DNA from: CS4-C045 sp963844115
GTDB taxonomy: Bacteria > Planctomycetota > Planctomycetia > Pirellulales > UBA7805
Assembly (NCBI GenBank): GCA_963844115.1
Contig: CAWJNN010000087.1
Span: 62,001-126,000 of the forward strand
DNA: 64,000 nt
Direction of reading: 5' to 3'
Every line of letters begins with the position of its first letter. Positions within the stretch are counted from its first letter, which is position 1. The notes below the pieces were generated by a model. That model did no database searches and was not told where the DNA came from. It saw only the letters and a program-made list of their open reading frames with translations. A program made the translations under genes and the position numbers. Below are positions 49,141 through 57,227 of this stretch, one piece after another.

Positions 49141-49370
49141 GGGCCTGTTGATTTAATCGATGCGACCGTTGCTCGCCACCGGCCCCGTGCCGGTGGAATC
49201 AACGTTTGGCAACTAAGGTCGACTCGCGCTTCCCTAGTTTCTTTTTCTTCTCCATCCGCCGCTGGAAGCGGCGGATGGAGAAGAAAAAAGGGCGGTTTGT
49301 GCGTGCCGAGTAGTTGTCAAACCAGTCACCCACCGGCACGGGGCCGGTGGGGAGATTAAATCAACAGCCC
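49141..49370. repeat. 230-bp near-perfect palindromic (foldback) element
   Basis: Nested inverted pairs span the entire element: GGGCCTGTTGATTTAATC / GATTAAATCAACAGCCC at the ends, CCACCGGCCCCGTGCCGGTG / CACCGGCACGGGGCCGGTGG inside, GTTTGGCAACTA / TAGTTGTCAAAC, and a central TTCTCCATCCGCCGCT / AGCGGCGGATGGAGAA stem. No coding. The end of the HNH gene lies in its right arm. Confidence 0.9.
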
Positions 49371-49907
49371 GTTAGGCTTTGAGTTACTTGCAGGCGTTAG
49401 CGCGGACAGATCTGGCAGGTCCTCTGGAAAACCCAACAATCGTTTGTAATGGTCGAAGCCGTACTCTTTCGCCAATTCGACGTTGCGAATCCATATTAGC
49501 CGCCACTTGCGAAACTTCGGCGAATCGAGTCCTAGTTTCGAAATGATCGCCTTTGCCCCAGGGTTCATTCCTTCCACTCGACCACTCGGATAAACCTTGA
49601 CGAACGCATCCGACAGGCAACTCTCTGGATCGACAAACTCCTTGTCTGATTTTCGAAGATTGCATGTGTGACAAGCGTATACGAGGTTTTCATACTCCGT
49701 AGAAAGGTCTGGACGAGTCGTCTGTGGCGAAAAATGATCGAGATCGAATTCTCCGGATAGCCGACCCCATTCCTCGCGAATCAAGCAGTAGACACAACGA
49801 AATGTGAATTCATCCCTCAACCAACGACGGTAAGATTGATAGTCCGTATACCCGCCCGGACCGTGACGACGAGGCCGGCTTTGTGAATAAGAGAATGCAT
49901 CCGTCAT
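49356..49907 (-). CDS. HNH endonuclease family protein
   Basis: 183 residues. The HNH/beta-beta-alpha-metal site is clear: C38-V-Y-C41, 'FDLDHFSP' (catalytic D57-H58), 'ENLVYACHTCNLRK' with C79/C82 and the HNH Asn. Four Cys would bind a structural zinc, and His58 would activate water for DNA cleavage. The last residues (SKPNGLLI) are encoded by a palindromic element, so the original C-terminus may have been different. Starts 4 bp inside the upstream gene (ATGA overlap). Confidence 0.85.
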   Translation of the reverse strand: MTDAFSYSQSRPRRHGPGGYTDYQSYRRWLRDEFTFRCVYCLIREEWGRLSGEFDLDHFSPQTTRPDLSTEYENLVYACHTCNLRKSDKEFVDPESCLSDAFVKVYPSGRVEGMNPGAKAIISKLGLDSPKFRKWRLIWIRNVELAKEYGFDHYKRLLGFPEDLPDLSALTPASNSKPNGLLI

Positions 49908-50257
49908 TCGGTCTTGGCGGCCTTTAGTTTCGATAGTTCCACATGTATCTTCAAAGCGCCATCGATCGGTGGCGGCGCGACTTCATCGAAATGGCACTCT
50001 GCTTCTTGTTGAAGTCGAGACAATTCATTCTGCTCACTTCGAGTCAACGCAGCATGAAGACTCTTGTCAATGAGCGCACATCTCCTCGTATCTTTTTCCT
50101 GCGTCCATGAATCGGCGACATCCCGCGCAGCCATCACCAACGTGACCGATAGCTCTTCACACAATTCTGCAAAACGCTCTTTCAATTCGTACCGGTTTTT
50201 TCCACCACGACGGTGTAGCCGAAGTCTTCTAAACGGCAAACTCTCGGTCGCAATCAT
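49904..50257 (-). CDS. Hypothetical protein of HNH operon
   Basis: 117 residues, helical and charged ('ELKERFAELCEELSVTLVMAA', 'LTRSEQNELSRLQQEAECHF'). No family recognised. Overlaps the HNH gene downstream (ATGA) and the remnant gene upstream (ATGA), so three genes formed a tight operon before the IS copy arrived. Probably a specificity or scaffold subunit working with the nuclease; this is inference from context only. Confidence 0.6.
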   Translation of the reverse strand: MIATESLPFRRLRLHRRGGKNRYELKERFAELCEELSVTLVMAARDVADSWTQEKDTRRCALIDKSLHAALTRSEQNELSRLQQEAECHFDEVAPPPIDGALKIHVELSKLKAAKTE

Positions 50258-50366
50258 TCGTTCGACTCCTCCACAACGAGTTCATCCTCGCCCTGATTCA
50301 TCCACACTTCACCCAGCATAAATTCGTTCAGGAATGGTTTCAATCGTTCGGCATCAGCTTGTCGTG
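50254..50366 (-). pseudogene. 3' remnant of the first gene of the HNH operon
   Basis: The minus-strand frame from the IS end reads 'RARQADAERLKPFLNEFMLG' then 'EVWMNQGEDELVVEESNE' and stops in an ATGA overlap with the 117-residue gene. The rest of the gene is gone: the left end of IS copy 2 begins at 50367. What it encoded is unknown. Confidence 0.65.
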
Positions 50367-51067
50367 CCCGTAGGGTCAAAATATACAAACGAGTCGTAGA
50401 TTGCAATGTTTGCCCCACTTACGAATACGTCGGGAACCAGATCCCAGCCGAGTTCTTCGTCCGTAGACTTTCTCCAGTCAGGACAGATTTCCAGCGATCT
50501 CGTCGATGGCACAACATTCCGTCTTTGCTGTTGCCTGATTGCGTTGACCAGCCGTCACAACTACGCGACGTTGAGGAGTTGTGGAAATCATGCAGCCCAG
50601 CAGGCACACTCATGCAATTTGTTCTTCAACCCTGGCAACGGAACTTTCTCATTCTCGCTGGCTGGGTGAATCGACAGCAACAGGAAGTGAAACCACCTAC
50701 GAATCGAGAATCAGATCGTCAAGGAGCAACTGGGCAAGCGACGAATCCTGCTCAACGATGACCAGCGACGTCGACTTGCTGTCAGCGGCAAGATCCTTGG
50801 TCGCAAACTGCTCGAAGAGGTCGGTACGCTGTTCACACCGGATACGATCCTACGTCGGCATCGGACTTTGGTTGCCAAGAAGTGGGATTACACCCACCAG
50901 CGTAAAACTGTGGGCAGGCCGCGCGTAGCCAAAGAGATTGTCGACTTGGTTTTGCGTTTTGCACGAGACATTCCTACGTGGGGTTACGACGAGATTGAGG
51001 GCGTCTTGGCGAATCTTGGCCATGAAGTGTCCGACCAAACGGTGGGCAACATTCTCAAAGATCATGG
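50367..51067 (+). mobile_element. Decayed insertion sequence, copy 2 (truncated)
   Basis: About 700 bp closely matching copy 1, starting with the same CCCGTAGGGTCAAAATATAC end. Encodes in broken frames 'MQFVLQPWQRNFLILAGWV', 'LLEEVGTLFTPDTILRRHRT', 'VAKKWDYTHQRKTVGRPRVA', 'GYDEIEGVLANLGHEVSDQT' and 'NILKDHG', where similarity stops. No right terminal repeat is present. Copies 1 and 2 are in the same orientation and break at about the same transposase position. Confidence 0.8.
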
Positions 51068-51123
51068 CTGTACTGACCGCGGTCACCATCGGTGGGTCGT
51101 GCTAATGGCCTTGGAGATTTCCA

Positions 51124-51948
51124 TCATTCGGTCGCTTGCCAGACGGGGGCGGGGATGCCGAGCGGTCGCATGCGCGCGTCGACAATATCGAAGCCGACTT
51201 CGCTGTAGTGCAGCCGGTCGCACAAATACAGCAAGAACGTGTTGCAGATCGCGGAAGCAGTGGCGAGGTTGGCAAACAACAGCTGCGGGACGGAGTCCAC
51301 AAGATCCGTGCAATGCTGGTCGTCGGGCAACTGGTCGGTCGGGTTCTTGATTTCGTCATGAAAGGCCGTCAGCGACGGTGAGACGTCGGCGGCTCCGCGG
51401 CGAATGTAGACCTGGCAATTTCCATAGCTGCCGCGCCGCATCGTGCCCGTCGAGTCCTTGCCGACGCCGTCGTTGCCGCCCGAAATCAGGCAGATGTTGT
51501 CGAGACCTTCGCAATGGTCGCTGATCAACTTGCGAGTGGCGTGGTTGTCGACGCACAGAAAAATCACTTCGTCCTCGCCGCCAGGCAACAGCGTGGCGAT
51601 GTTCTGCGGCGTAATGAACTCGCTGATGGCCATCAGGGTCAGCCGGGAGTCAGCAAAATGGTCGAGCAAATCCGCCTGCACGACTTCGGCCTTGTTGCCA
51701 CAACTGCGAAACAACATCCGCGTCGCGTTCGGGGGTTCGAAGTGGTCGCCCTCAATCAGGATCAGCCGTACGTCGCACTGCAGCGCCGCCAGGAAGATCG
51801 ACACGAAGCGCGCCACAATGCTGCCGACTCCGCCCAGGCCCACCAGGCGGACCGTCAGGCCGTCGCGTGCACGGGAGGGTGTCAGCGGTCCGTTATCGGC
51901 CGGCGTTTCGGTTGCTGAATGAGTTTCACGGTTCGTGGTCGCTGTCAT
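51124..51948 (-). CDS. ThiF/E1-like adenylyltransferase (second E1)
   Basis: About 274 residues from ATG 51948; ATG 51984 is an alternative. Nucleotide-binding GLGGVG at residues 37-42 ('VRLVGLGGVGSIVARFVS') and the E1-type 'LIEGDHFEPPNATRMLF' segment (acidic residue after strand 2, then N-x-x-R). 'EVIFLCVDNHATRKLISDHC' corresponds to the strand that holds the ATP-site Asp. Cysteines are few and no zinc pairs are visible. ThiF/E1 proteins adenylate the C-terminal Gly of a ubiquitin-like protein. It is last in the cluster and overlaps the JAMM gene, as in PRTRC-type cassettes. Confidence 0.85.
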   Translation of the reverse strand: MTATTNRETHSATETPADNGPLTPSRARDGLTVRLVGLGGVGSIVARFVSIFLAALQCDVRLILIEGDHFEPPNATRMLFRSCGNKAEVVQADLLDHFADSRLTLMAISEFITPQNIATLLPGGEDEVIFLCVDNHATRKLISDHCEGLDNICLISGGNDGVGKDSTGTMRRGSYGNCQVYIRRGAADVSPSLTAFHDEIKNPTDQLPDDQHCTDLVDSVPQLLFANLATASAICNTFLLYLCDRLHYSEVGFDIVDARMRPLGIPAPVWQATE

Positions 51949-52741
51949 GCGGTTCCTCGTGTCGTTCTTCGCGTTGTTTGTCACGGTCGCCGTTATTGGG
52001 ACCCGTGATGGCGGGCGCCGCGTCGGATTCGAAGCTAAAATCGCGGTACTTCTTCAGATTGGTGACCGTGGCCTGCTCGAGCCATTCGCTGGGGAATGAC
52101 GACCGCTCTTGATAGCCGGCGATGACCTTCGGTGGCGCAATGGCGAACCGGGTGCCGTCGACGACCGCTTCGGCATGGAATTCGGGTGGTTCCTGATGCA
52201 GGCGGCCGACGACGATGTGCAGACCGTTAAGCGTGTCTTCGTCTTCGACGTCGGTGTGCGAGGCGTAGGCAGCCATTTCGCAATGGCTGTGAATATCACA
52301 AAACACGTCCCAATCGCGGGGCAAGTCGTGTGGGAATTTGTACTTCACGCCGATCGGATGGGGCGTACCCCAGCTGCCCTGGCTGACCGCGGCGACCTGT
52401 TCCGGCACAATCGTGCGTACCTGCTGGTGGCCGTTGTCCCAGGCCAACAGCACGATCGCTTCGGCGCCGTGCAGGTCCGACATGTGCCCAAAGAACCCAC
52501 AGATCCGTTCGATCATTTCCTGTGGAATCAGCGGGTACTTCGGGACCAGCGAGGCGACGTGCCTGGCCAGTTCGGTCGGCCACAACCGTGCGGGTACACA
52601 GCTGCGGAAATAGCGATCGTTACGGCAGATGTAAATATTGTCCCCGGTCAGCAGGTAGAACACGCGGTGCTCAGGCCACGGCATGTCGTCGCTTTCTTTC
52701 ACAAAGATCGGTGTGATCAAGGATTGATCGATGCGCTGCAT
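51926..52741 (-). CDS. JAMM/MPN-domain protein (PRTRC-A-like)
   Basis: 271 residues. The complete JAMM metalloprotease signature is present: Glu94 ('LHGAEAIVLLAW'), His151-Ser-His153, seven residues, Ser161-x-x-Asp164 ('HSHCEMAAYASHTDVED'). Enzymes with this site remove ubiquitin-like tags or mature their tails using zinc. The N-terminal ~90 residues are a separate domain ('YLLTGDNIYICRNDRYFRSC'). C-terminus is acidic and Arg-rich, probably disordered. Lies 7 bp after the E2-like gene. Confidence 0.88.
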   Translation of the reverse strand: MQRIDQSLITPIFVKESDDMPWPEHRVFYLLTGDNIYICRNDRYFRSCVPARLWPTELARHVASLVPKYPLIPQEMIERICGFFGHMSDLHGAEAIVLLAWDNGHQQVRTIVPEQVAAVSQGSWGTPHPIGVKYKFPHDLPRDWDVFCDIHSHCEMAAYASHTDVEDEDTLNGLHIVVGRLHQEPPEFHAEAVVDGTRFAIAPPKVIAGYQERSSFPSEWLEQATVTNLKKYRDFSFESDAAPAITGPNNGDRDKQREERHEEPHDSDHEP

Positions 52742-52748
52742 GGGTGCC

Positions 52749-53600
52749 TCAGCTGGTCGCGGTTTGTTGCTTCTTTTCGTGGTTGATCATCAGGCGGTGA
52801 AGCTGCCGTTCATGGCGGACCCCGCCGTCTTGGATGTGATGGTTCTGATAGATTCGGTCGACAACCTGTCTCAGATTCAGACCCGTGCTGAGCCAGGGAA
52901 TATCCAAACCCATGAAACGATCCTTCTGGGTCTCCTCGTGCCAGCGATCGACCGTTTCGATCCGCTTGTCCACCGAGCGGGACTCCATGTACCAGCTGCT
53001 GAATTCGTGATCGTCAGAACTGTAATTGAACGACGCCTCGAACAGGCAATGGCGCAGTGCTTCCAGGCTCGCCCGCATCCGCCGGCGAGGTTCTTTTTCG
53101 CGCAGGATGACCGCGTGGTCGAGCTTCTGCGTGCAGATCCACGCCAGCGGCCGGCCTGCGGGCGGTTCGTGCCGAGAACAGTTCAACAGGCCGGGATACT
53201 GCAGCTCGTTTTCACTGTCGATGTCGGTCAACGGGGCCGTTCGAAAGAAGCATTCGTTCGCAGTCGACAGCTGACCGTTCTGAAAGACCGCCAGGACAAT
53301 CACGTAGGGCAGCGACAAGGTTACTTTTCGATATTTCGTGCCGGTCCCGTAACGCTTTTTCGAATCTTCGGCGATCCACGACAGGGTGTAGGGTCCCGCG
53401 GGATATTCACAGGCCAGGATGGACATCTGGTCGCGCGAATAGGCGAAGCGGACTTCGCGCGGCAGCGCGACGCCATAACTATCGATTCGCGGTGGTGCCG
53501 CCAGTCGGAACAGCTCTTCGATCGAGATCTCGATCGTCGTACCATCCGGCTTGTTGTAGACCGCCATGCCGTCACGGAAGGTGATTTCATCGTTTGCCAC
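52749..53600 (-). CDS. Prokaryotic E2 family D-like protein (PRTRC-B-like)
   Basis: 283 residues. The central part 'YRKVTLSLPYVIVLAVFQNG', 'ELQYPGLLNCSRHE', 'RPLAWICTQKL' and the helix 'RASLEALRHCLFEASFNYSS' matches in order and spacing the PRTRC system protein B / Prok-E2_D pattern, including the 'FxxSxF' end. Cys in 'LLNCSRH' or 'WICTQK' may be the catalytic residue. It lies between a ubiquitin-like gene and a JAMM gene, the PRTRC order. The match is by recalled pattern, so the E2 role is an inference. Confidence 0.6.
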   Translation of the reverse strand: MANDEITFRDGMAVYNKPDGTTIEISIEELFRLAAPPRIDSYGVALPREVRFAYSRDQMSILACEYPAGPYTLSWIAEDSKKRYGTGTKYRKVTLSLPYVIVLAVFQNGQLSTANECFFRTAPLTDIDSENELQYPGLLNCSRHEPPAGRPLAWICTQKLDHAVILREKEPRRRMRASLEALRHCLFEASFNYSSDDHEFSSWYMESRSVDKRIETVDRWHEETQKDRFMGLDIPWLSTGLNLRQVVDRIYQNHHIQDGGVRHERQLHRLMINHEKKQQTATS

Positions 53601-54103
53601 GGGGGTTTCTCCTTGGGGTAGTTGGCCGCATGGTTGTTGGGCTTCTCGGTTGATAGCGGCGTTAAGTTTCCCTGGGCGATGTCATGAGCGCCGCAGCGAA
53701 GTTTATGCGGCGAGTGTGCGCTGCTACCCTTCTCACCGCTACCCTTCTCACCGCTACCTTTCCCGCCGCTACCTTTCTCACCGCTACCTTTCCCGCCGCT
53801 ACCTTTCCCGCCGCTACCTTTCTCACCGCTGTGGCGGAGGTATTCGACGCTTTGGCCGGTACGAACCACCTGGTTCTCGTCGTCCACCAGTTGGCCGTCG
53901 ACAAACATCGAGGCGCCGGAATCGATGTTGAACCGATCGGTCAAGCGTTGACGGATTTCGCCCAGCGTCATGCCGGCGACCGGCACCTCATCACCATTCA
54001 CGTTGGCCATTCCGCCAAATTCTTCACTCGCCGCAAACGGATCGGCCAGGCCACTCGGCCCGCCCACGCGACGTTCACTCAAAGATCGCAGTTGTTCTGC
54101 CAT
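53321..54103 (-). CDS. MoaD/ThiS-like ubiquitin-like protein (Ubl2), tail obscured by repeats
   Basis: Start ATG 54103, preceded by AGGAGA. Residues ~30-95 form a beta-grasp protein: 'MANVNGDEVPVAGMTLGEIR', 'GASMFVDGQLVDDENQVV', 'TGQSVEYLRHSGEKG'. As sequenced the frame continues through GSGGK/GSGEK repeats and over the next gene to 53321, which is unlikely. If a single T is missing at 53816-53818, GGT-AGC becomes GGT-TAG and the protein ends at Glu-Lys-Gly, as in related MoaD-like modifiers whose last Gly is adenylated. I favour an end near 53814. Confidence 0.75.
   Translation of the reverse strand: MAEQLRSLSERRVGGPSGLADPFAASEEFGGMANVNGDEVPVAGMTLGEIRQRLTDRFNIDSGASMFVDGQLVDDENQVVRTGQSVEYLRHSGEKGSGGKGSGGKGSGEKGSGGKGSGEKGSGEKGSSAHSPHKLRCGAHDIAQGNLTPLSTEKPNNHAANYPKEKPPWQTMKSPSVTAWRSTTSRMVRRSRSRSKSCSDWRHHRESIVMASRCRAKSASPIRATRCPSWPVNIPRDPTPCRGSPKIRKSVTGPARNIEK
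53700..53823. repeat. 15-bp tandem repeats of GGTAGCGGCGGGAAA type
   Basis: Eight or more 15-bp units (minus strand GGTAGCGGTGAGAAA and GGTAGCGGCGGGAAA) lie at or just after the C-terminal codons of the ubiquitin-like gene. Unit length keeps frame, so copy-number change would lengthen a GSGGK tail if it is translated. Confidence 0.85.
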
Positions 54104-54141
54104 AACGTTTCTCCTGTTTTTAAAAAAGGGCTCGTGTTTGC

Positions 54142-54198
54142 GTTGGAGTCCCGCCTTGAGGCGGTTCGGCCGGTGCCGCCTCAACGCGGGACTCCAAC
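54142..54198. terminator. Large hairpin between the two modules of the ubiquitin-like cluster
   Basis: GTTGGAGTCCCGCCTTGAGG-CGG and CCG-CCTCAACGCGGGACTCCAAC are 23-bp inverse arms with one mismatch and an 11-base loop. It sits between the second AAA gene and the Ubl2 gene. It may end or attenuate transcription of the first module, or be a mobile palindrome; there is no clear T-run. Confidence 0.6.
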
Positions 54199-54202
54199 AT
54201 TC

Positions 54203-55429
54203 TCATTCGGGCCAGACGGGGGTCAGGACCGACGTCACGTCGTCGGGCGTGATTTGTTGGTTCGCTCGCCAGCCAGCTTCGGCCAGCGCGGTGCTCAGCA
54301 ACTGAACGGCCGCCGCCGGTTGGGTTGCTCCCTCCCGACTACTCAATTCGGCCGCTGCCTCGATGGCTGCTGGCGAAACTTCGTAGCTGCTGCTGCGGGC
54401 CAGGCGGTGTAGGGCCTTCAACGTGTCGGACCGACTTGCGGTCGGCACTTTGATGGGCAGCAAACGTCGAGCGATCTCTGGGATCTCTGCGATTTCGGCC
54501 AGGAACGGTGCGCTTTGCACGGTGGCCAGGATCCGGGCGCCGCGGTCTAGCGCTTCGGCCAGCAGCGTCAGCCCGCACATCGTGCCGCTCAAGCCCAGGT
54601 CCAGGTGATCGACCAACAACAACAGCTGCGGGCGGGCGACCAGTTCGTCCAACAGCATGCTCAGCGCGCGATCACGTTCGGCGGGATAGACCCGACCGCA
54701 CGCCAGCCGCGCCGCCGACAGGTGCCGCACGGACTGCACGTGTCCGCCCTGCATCAACAAGTGGCCGGTCGCCTCCAACAGTTGCCCCTTCCCTGTTCCG
54801 GAAGGTCCCCACAGCACGCCGCCGCAGGGTGGCTGGCGAGTGAGCGCCACGGCCAAACGTCGTGCGAGCGGTTTGTGGTTGTTGGACTTGAACGACACGG
54901 CCAGCTGCGCGGCCACCACGGCCCGCGTTTCGACAGCCAAAATGGAACGCGGATCCAGCGAGTCTGCGGTCGGGCGGGCGACCTTGCCGACCCGCGGACT
55001 TGCGGCATATCCTGGGACGCCTTCTTCGAGCTCGATACGCATGATTGTCATGACGGGCGATCCGAGCGCGTCCAACACGGTCCGCAACACCTGGCTCACG
55101 TCGCCCACCGGAATATGCACAGCCAGCTGCCGCCACTTGCGATCACCGTGCCCGCTCAGTGCCGCGGCGATTGCCAGATTTGATCCTTGGTACGTCAGGT
55201 CATCGTCGACGTAGGCTCGGACGAGTCCCCCCTCACGCTGAACCAGCACGTTGGTGCGTGGCTTGTTGTAGTCCTTCGTTAGCGGGACCGCGCTCAGCCG
55301 CAGTGCCGAGGGGCCCAACGGTTCCAGGTCAACCTGGCAGGCCTTGAACGTCGAAGTCATCAGGGGTTCCACGCCGCCCGACCACGCGCCCTGCGGCTGC
55401 GTGTTAGTAGTCTTTACGGAATGGGTCAT
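54203..55429 (-). CDS. ClpB/ClpA-type AAA protein with altered Walker motifs
   Basis: 408 residues. An N-terminal ~160-residue part has no known family. The AAA module is Clp-like: 'GGVLWGPSGTGKGQLLEATG' (Walker A, 208-215, with Gly instead of the usual Ser/Thr after Lys), 'RPQLLLLVDHLDLG' (Walker B with His275 in place of Glu), then 'GARILATVQSAPFLAEIAEI' and 'ARRLLPIKVPTASRSDTLKA' like ClpB sensor-1/arginine segments. Both ATP motifs deviate, so it may bind but not hydrolyse ATP, acting as an adaptor for the neighbouring unfoldase. Starts in an ATGA overlap with that gene. Confidence 0.8.
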   Translation of the reverse strand: MTHSVKTTNTQPQGAWSGGVEPLMTSTFKACQVDLEPLGPSALRLSAVPLTKDYNKPRTNVLVQREGGLVRAYVDDDLTYQGSNLAIAAALSGHGDRKWRQLAVHIPVGDVSQVLRTVLDALGSPVMTIMRIELEEGVPGYAASPRVGKVARPTADSLDPRSILAVETRAVVAAQLAVSFKSNNHKPLARRLAVALTRQPPCGGVLWGPSGTGKGQLLEATGHLLMQGGHVQSVRHLSAARLACGRVYPAERDRALSMLLDELVARPQLLLLVDHLDLGLSGTMCGLTLLAEALDRGARILATVQSAPFLAEIAEIPEIARRLLPIKVPTASRSDTLKALHRLARSSSYEVSPAAIEAAAELSSREGATQPAAAVQLLSTALAEAGWRANQQITPDDVTSVLTPVWPE

Positions 55430-57197
55430 CGGTCGCTCCTTTCCAGTTCGAACGGTTGCACCGCCGGTTGCTCAATCCGTCGCACGGCGCCGACGCGGGC
55501 GCCGTCAGGCAGCGCCAGGTAGTTGGGGGCGTTGTACTCGGTAATCTGTTCCACGATGCTGCGGATCTGGCTATGGAAGGCGGCCAGCAACATCTCGGTG
55601 GTCAGGCCCGGCGTGTCCGTGCCATCGCGCTCCACGACCTTGGCCTCCTGGGCCGCCTGCTGGACGCTCAGATCGACAACCGCGCCGGTCAACACATCGC
55701 GCCGGTATTTCACCGTGGGTGTTGCCGAACCCGCAAAGGTAATTTCGACCTGGCCCGGGTCGTGGCCGTTGGTACTGAACAACCAGTTCGTCGCTTCGCG
55801 GACCAGCCGTTGTTCGGCCTGCTGTTGATCGGCGCCCAACTGGACGTGCAGCGGCAGGCCGCGAACTTTCTTGGCCAGGATGGCCTGCAACTCGCCACGC
55901 CCGATGCGGCCGAAGTCGATGATCTGGCCGCCGGCCCGCCGCAAGAAGGCCTGATCGCAAATCTGCGGCGTGTTGGTCGTGAACAAAAAGATACACAGCT
56001 TGTTACCAAGGTCGTCGGACAAATGATCGAGCCGTTCCAACGCGGTAGTCTGGATCCGGCCCATCACGTCTTCGGATCCATTGCGCGCCGGGCCAGCGCA
56101 TCAATTTCTTCACAGCGGGCGATGACCGGCAGGAAGTATTCCTTACCTTCCCAGTAGAAGGGTTCGTCGGCCAGCTGGATCATTTCGTTGAAGAACCGAT
56201 CGAGCGCCTTATCGGACTGGCCGACGTACTTGTTCAGATAGTCGGCACTGCGCAGTCGCAGCACCCGATTGGGCAGCTGATCGAGCGGTGCGCCGGTCAC
56301 GTCGCTCATCACTTGCTTGATGCCATGAATCACGCCGAGAATACTCAGGGTTTTGCCTGAGCCCGTAATGCCTTTGAGCAATCGGGTCTGACTGCGGCGC
56401 ACTTTGTATTTTTCGCCGAGTTCCGGCCGGACCATTTCGTCATGCACATGCTGGATCAGTTCCTCGATGAAGGGCTTCGGGCAGCCGATATCGCGCTGGA
56501 CATCAACTTCGGGCAGGATCCCGCGTTCGAGGAAGCGGTAATGCGCGTGGCCGTCTTCAGGCGGCAGCGCCGCAAAGGCCATCCGCTGTCGCGTGCAGAC
56601 CAAGACCTCCGCGCCCGGCTCGACTTCGCCCGACTCGAATTGCTCCTTCAGCGTGTCGGACATGCGATACGCTTCGCTGTTCAAATCATTCAACCGGACG
56701 CGGACCGTGTCGTCGCCCAGTCGCCGCACCAGTTCGGCCACTTCCCCGGTTGTGCAGCTGTCGCTGGCAGCTGCGATGACCATCCGGGCCTGGGCGTCCA
56801 GCAGGATCGCGTCTCCGCAGCGCAAGGATTCGAGCAGCTGCTCGTCCAGGACCAGGGGAAACGCCGTGTCGCCATTCTCCAACGAAGCTTCGACGCGATG
56901 GCCCTCCGAACCGTTCACCGCTGGGCAAGGTCCGACGTACCTTCCCCGCCGGATCGGCCCAGCCTTCATCATCCCGATCAACTCGTCCAGTTCTTGGGTC
57001 TTCTTGAGGTAGTTTTGTTCCGCGACCTGCTGGCTGGCCCGGGCCCGCATCTCCTGGAGGATCTTCGAGCTCTTGGGCGAATCGTCCATGCAGATCTGAG
57101 CCATCGTCATTTTGTAATGCTCGAATTCCATTTTGGGATCGAGCAACTGATTCACCGTCTGGGAAACAGCGTCTTTTGTCTTGGATGTGAAAACCAT
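55426..57197 (-). CDS. ARC/Mpa/PAN-like AAA unfoldase, one frameshift
   Basis: About 590 residues. Layout matches proteasomal ATPases: N-terminal coiled coil (~45-75), OB-type domain (~80-215), then AAA with Walker A GITGSGKT (276-283), 'YLNKYVGQSDKALDRFFNEM' and Walker B-like 'CEEIDALARR' (Glu replaces the usual first Asp). The frame breaks at ~56083-56092 in a GCGCG run; the other frame continues 'NGSEDVMGRIQTTALERLDH', 'KLCIFLFTTN' and the C-terminal lid. Linked to ubiquitin-like genes, it should unfold tagged substrates. No proteasome core gene is nearby, and the C-terminus lacks a HbYX-like end. Confidence 0.85.
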
Positions 57198-57227
57198 CGT
57201 TCAGTTCTCCGTATCGAATCGCGAAAT

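Noticed and set aside
53662..53931. CRISPR array at the 15-bp repeats
   Set aside because: Units are contiguous without spacers and sit at the end of a coding sequence; a plain tandem repeat.
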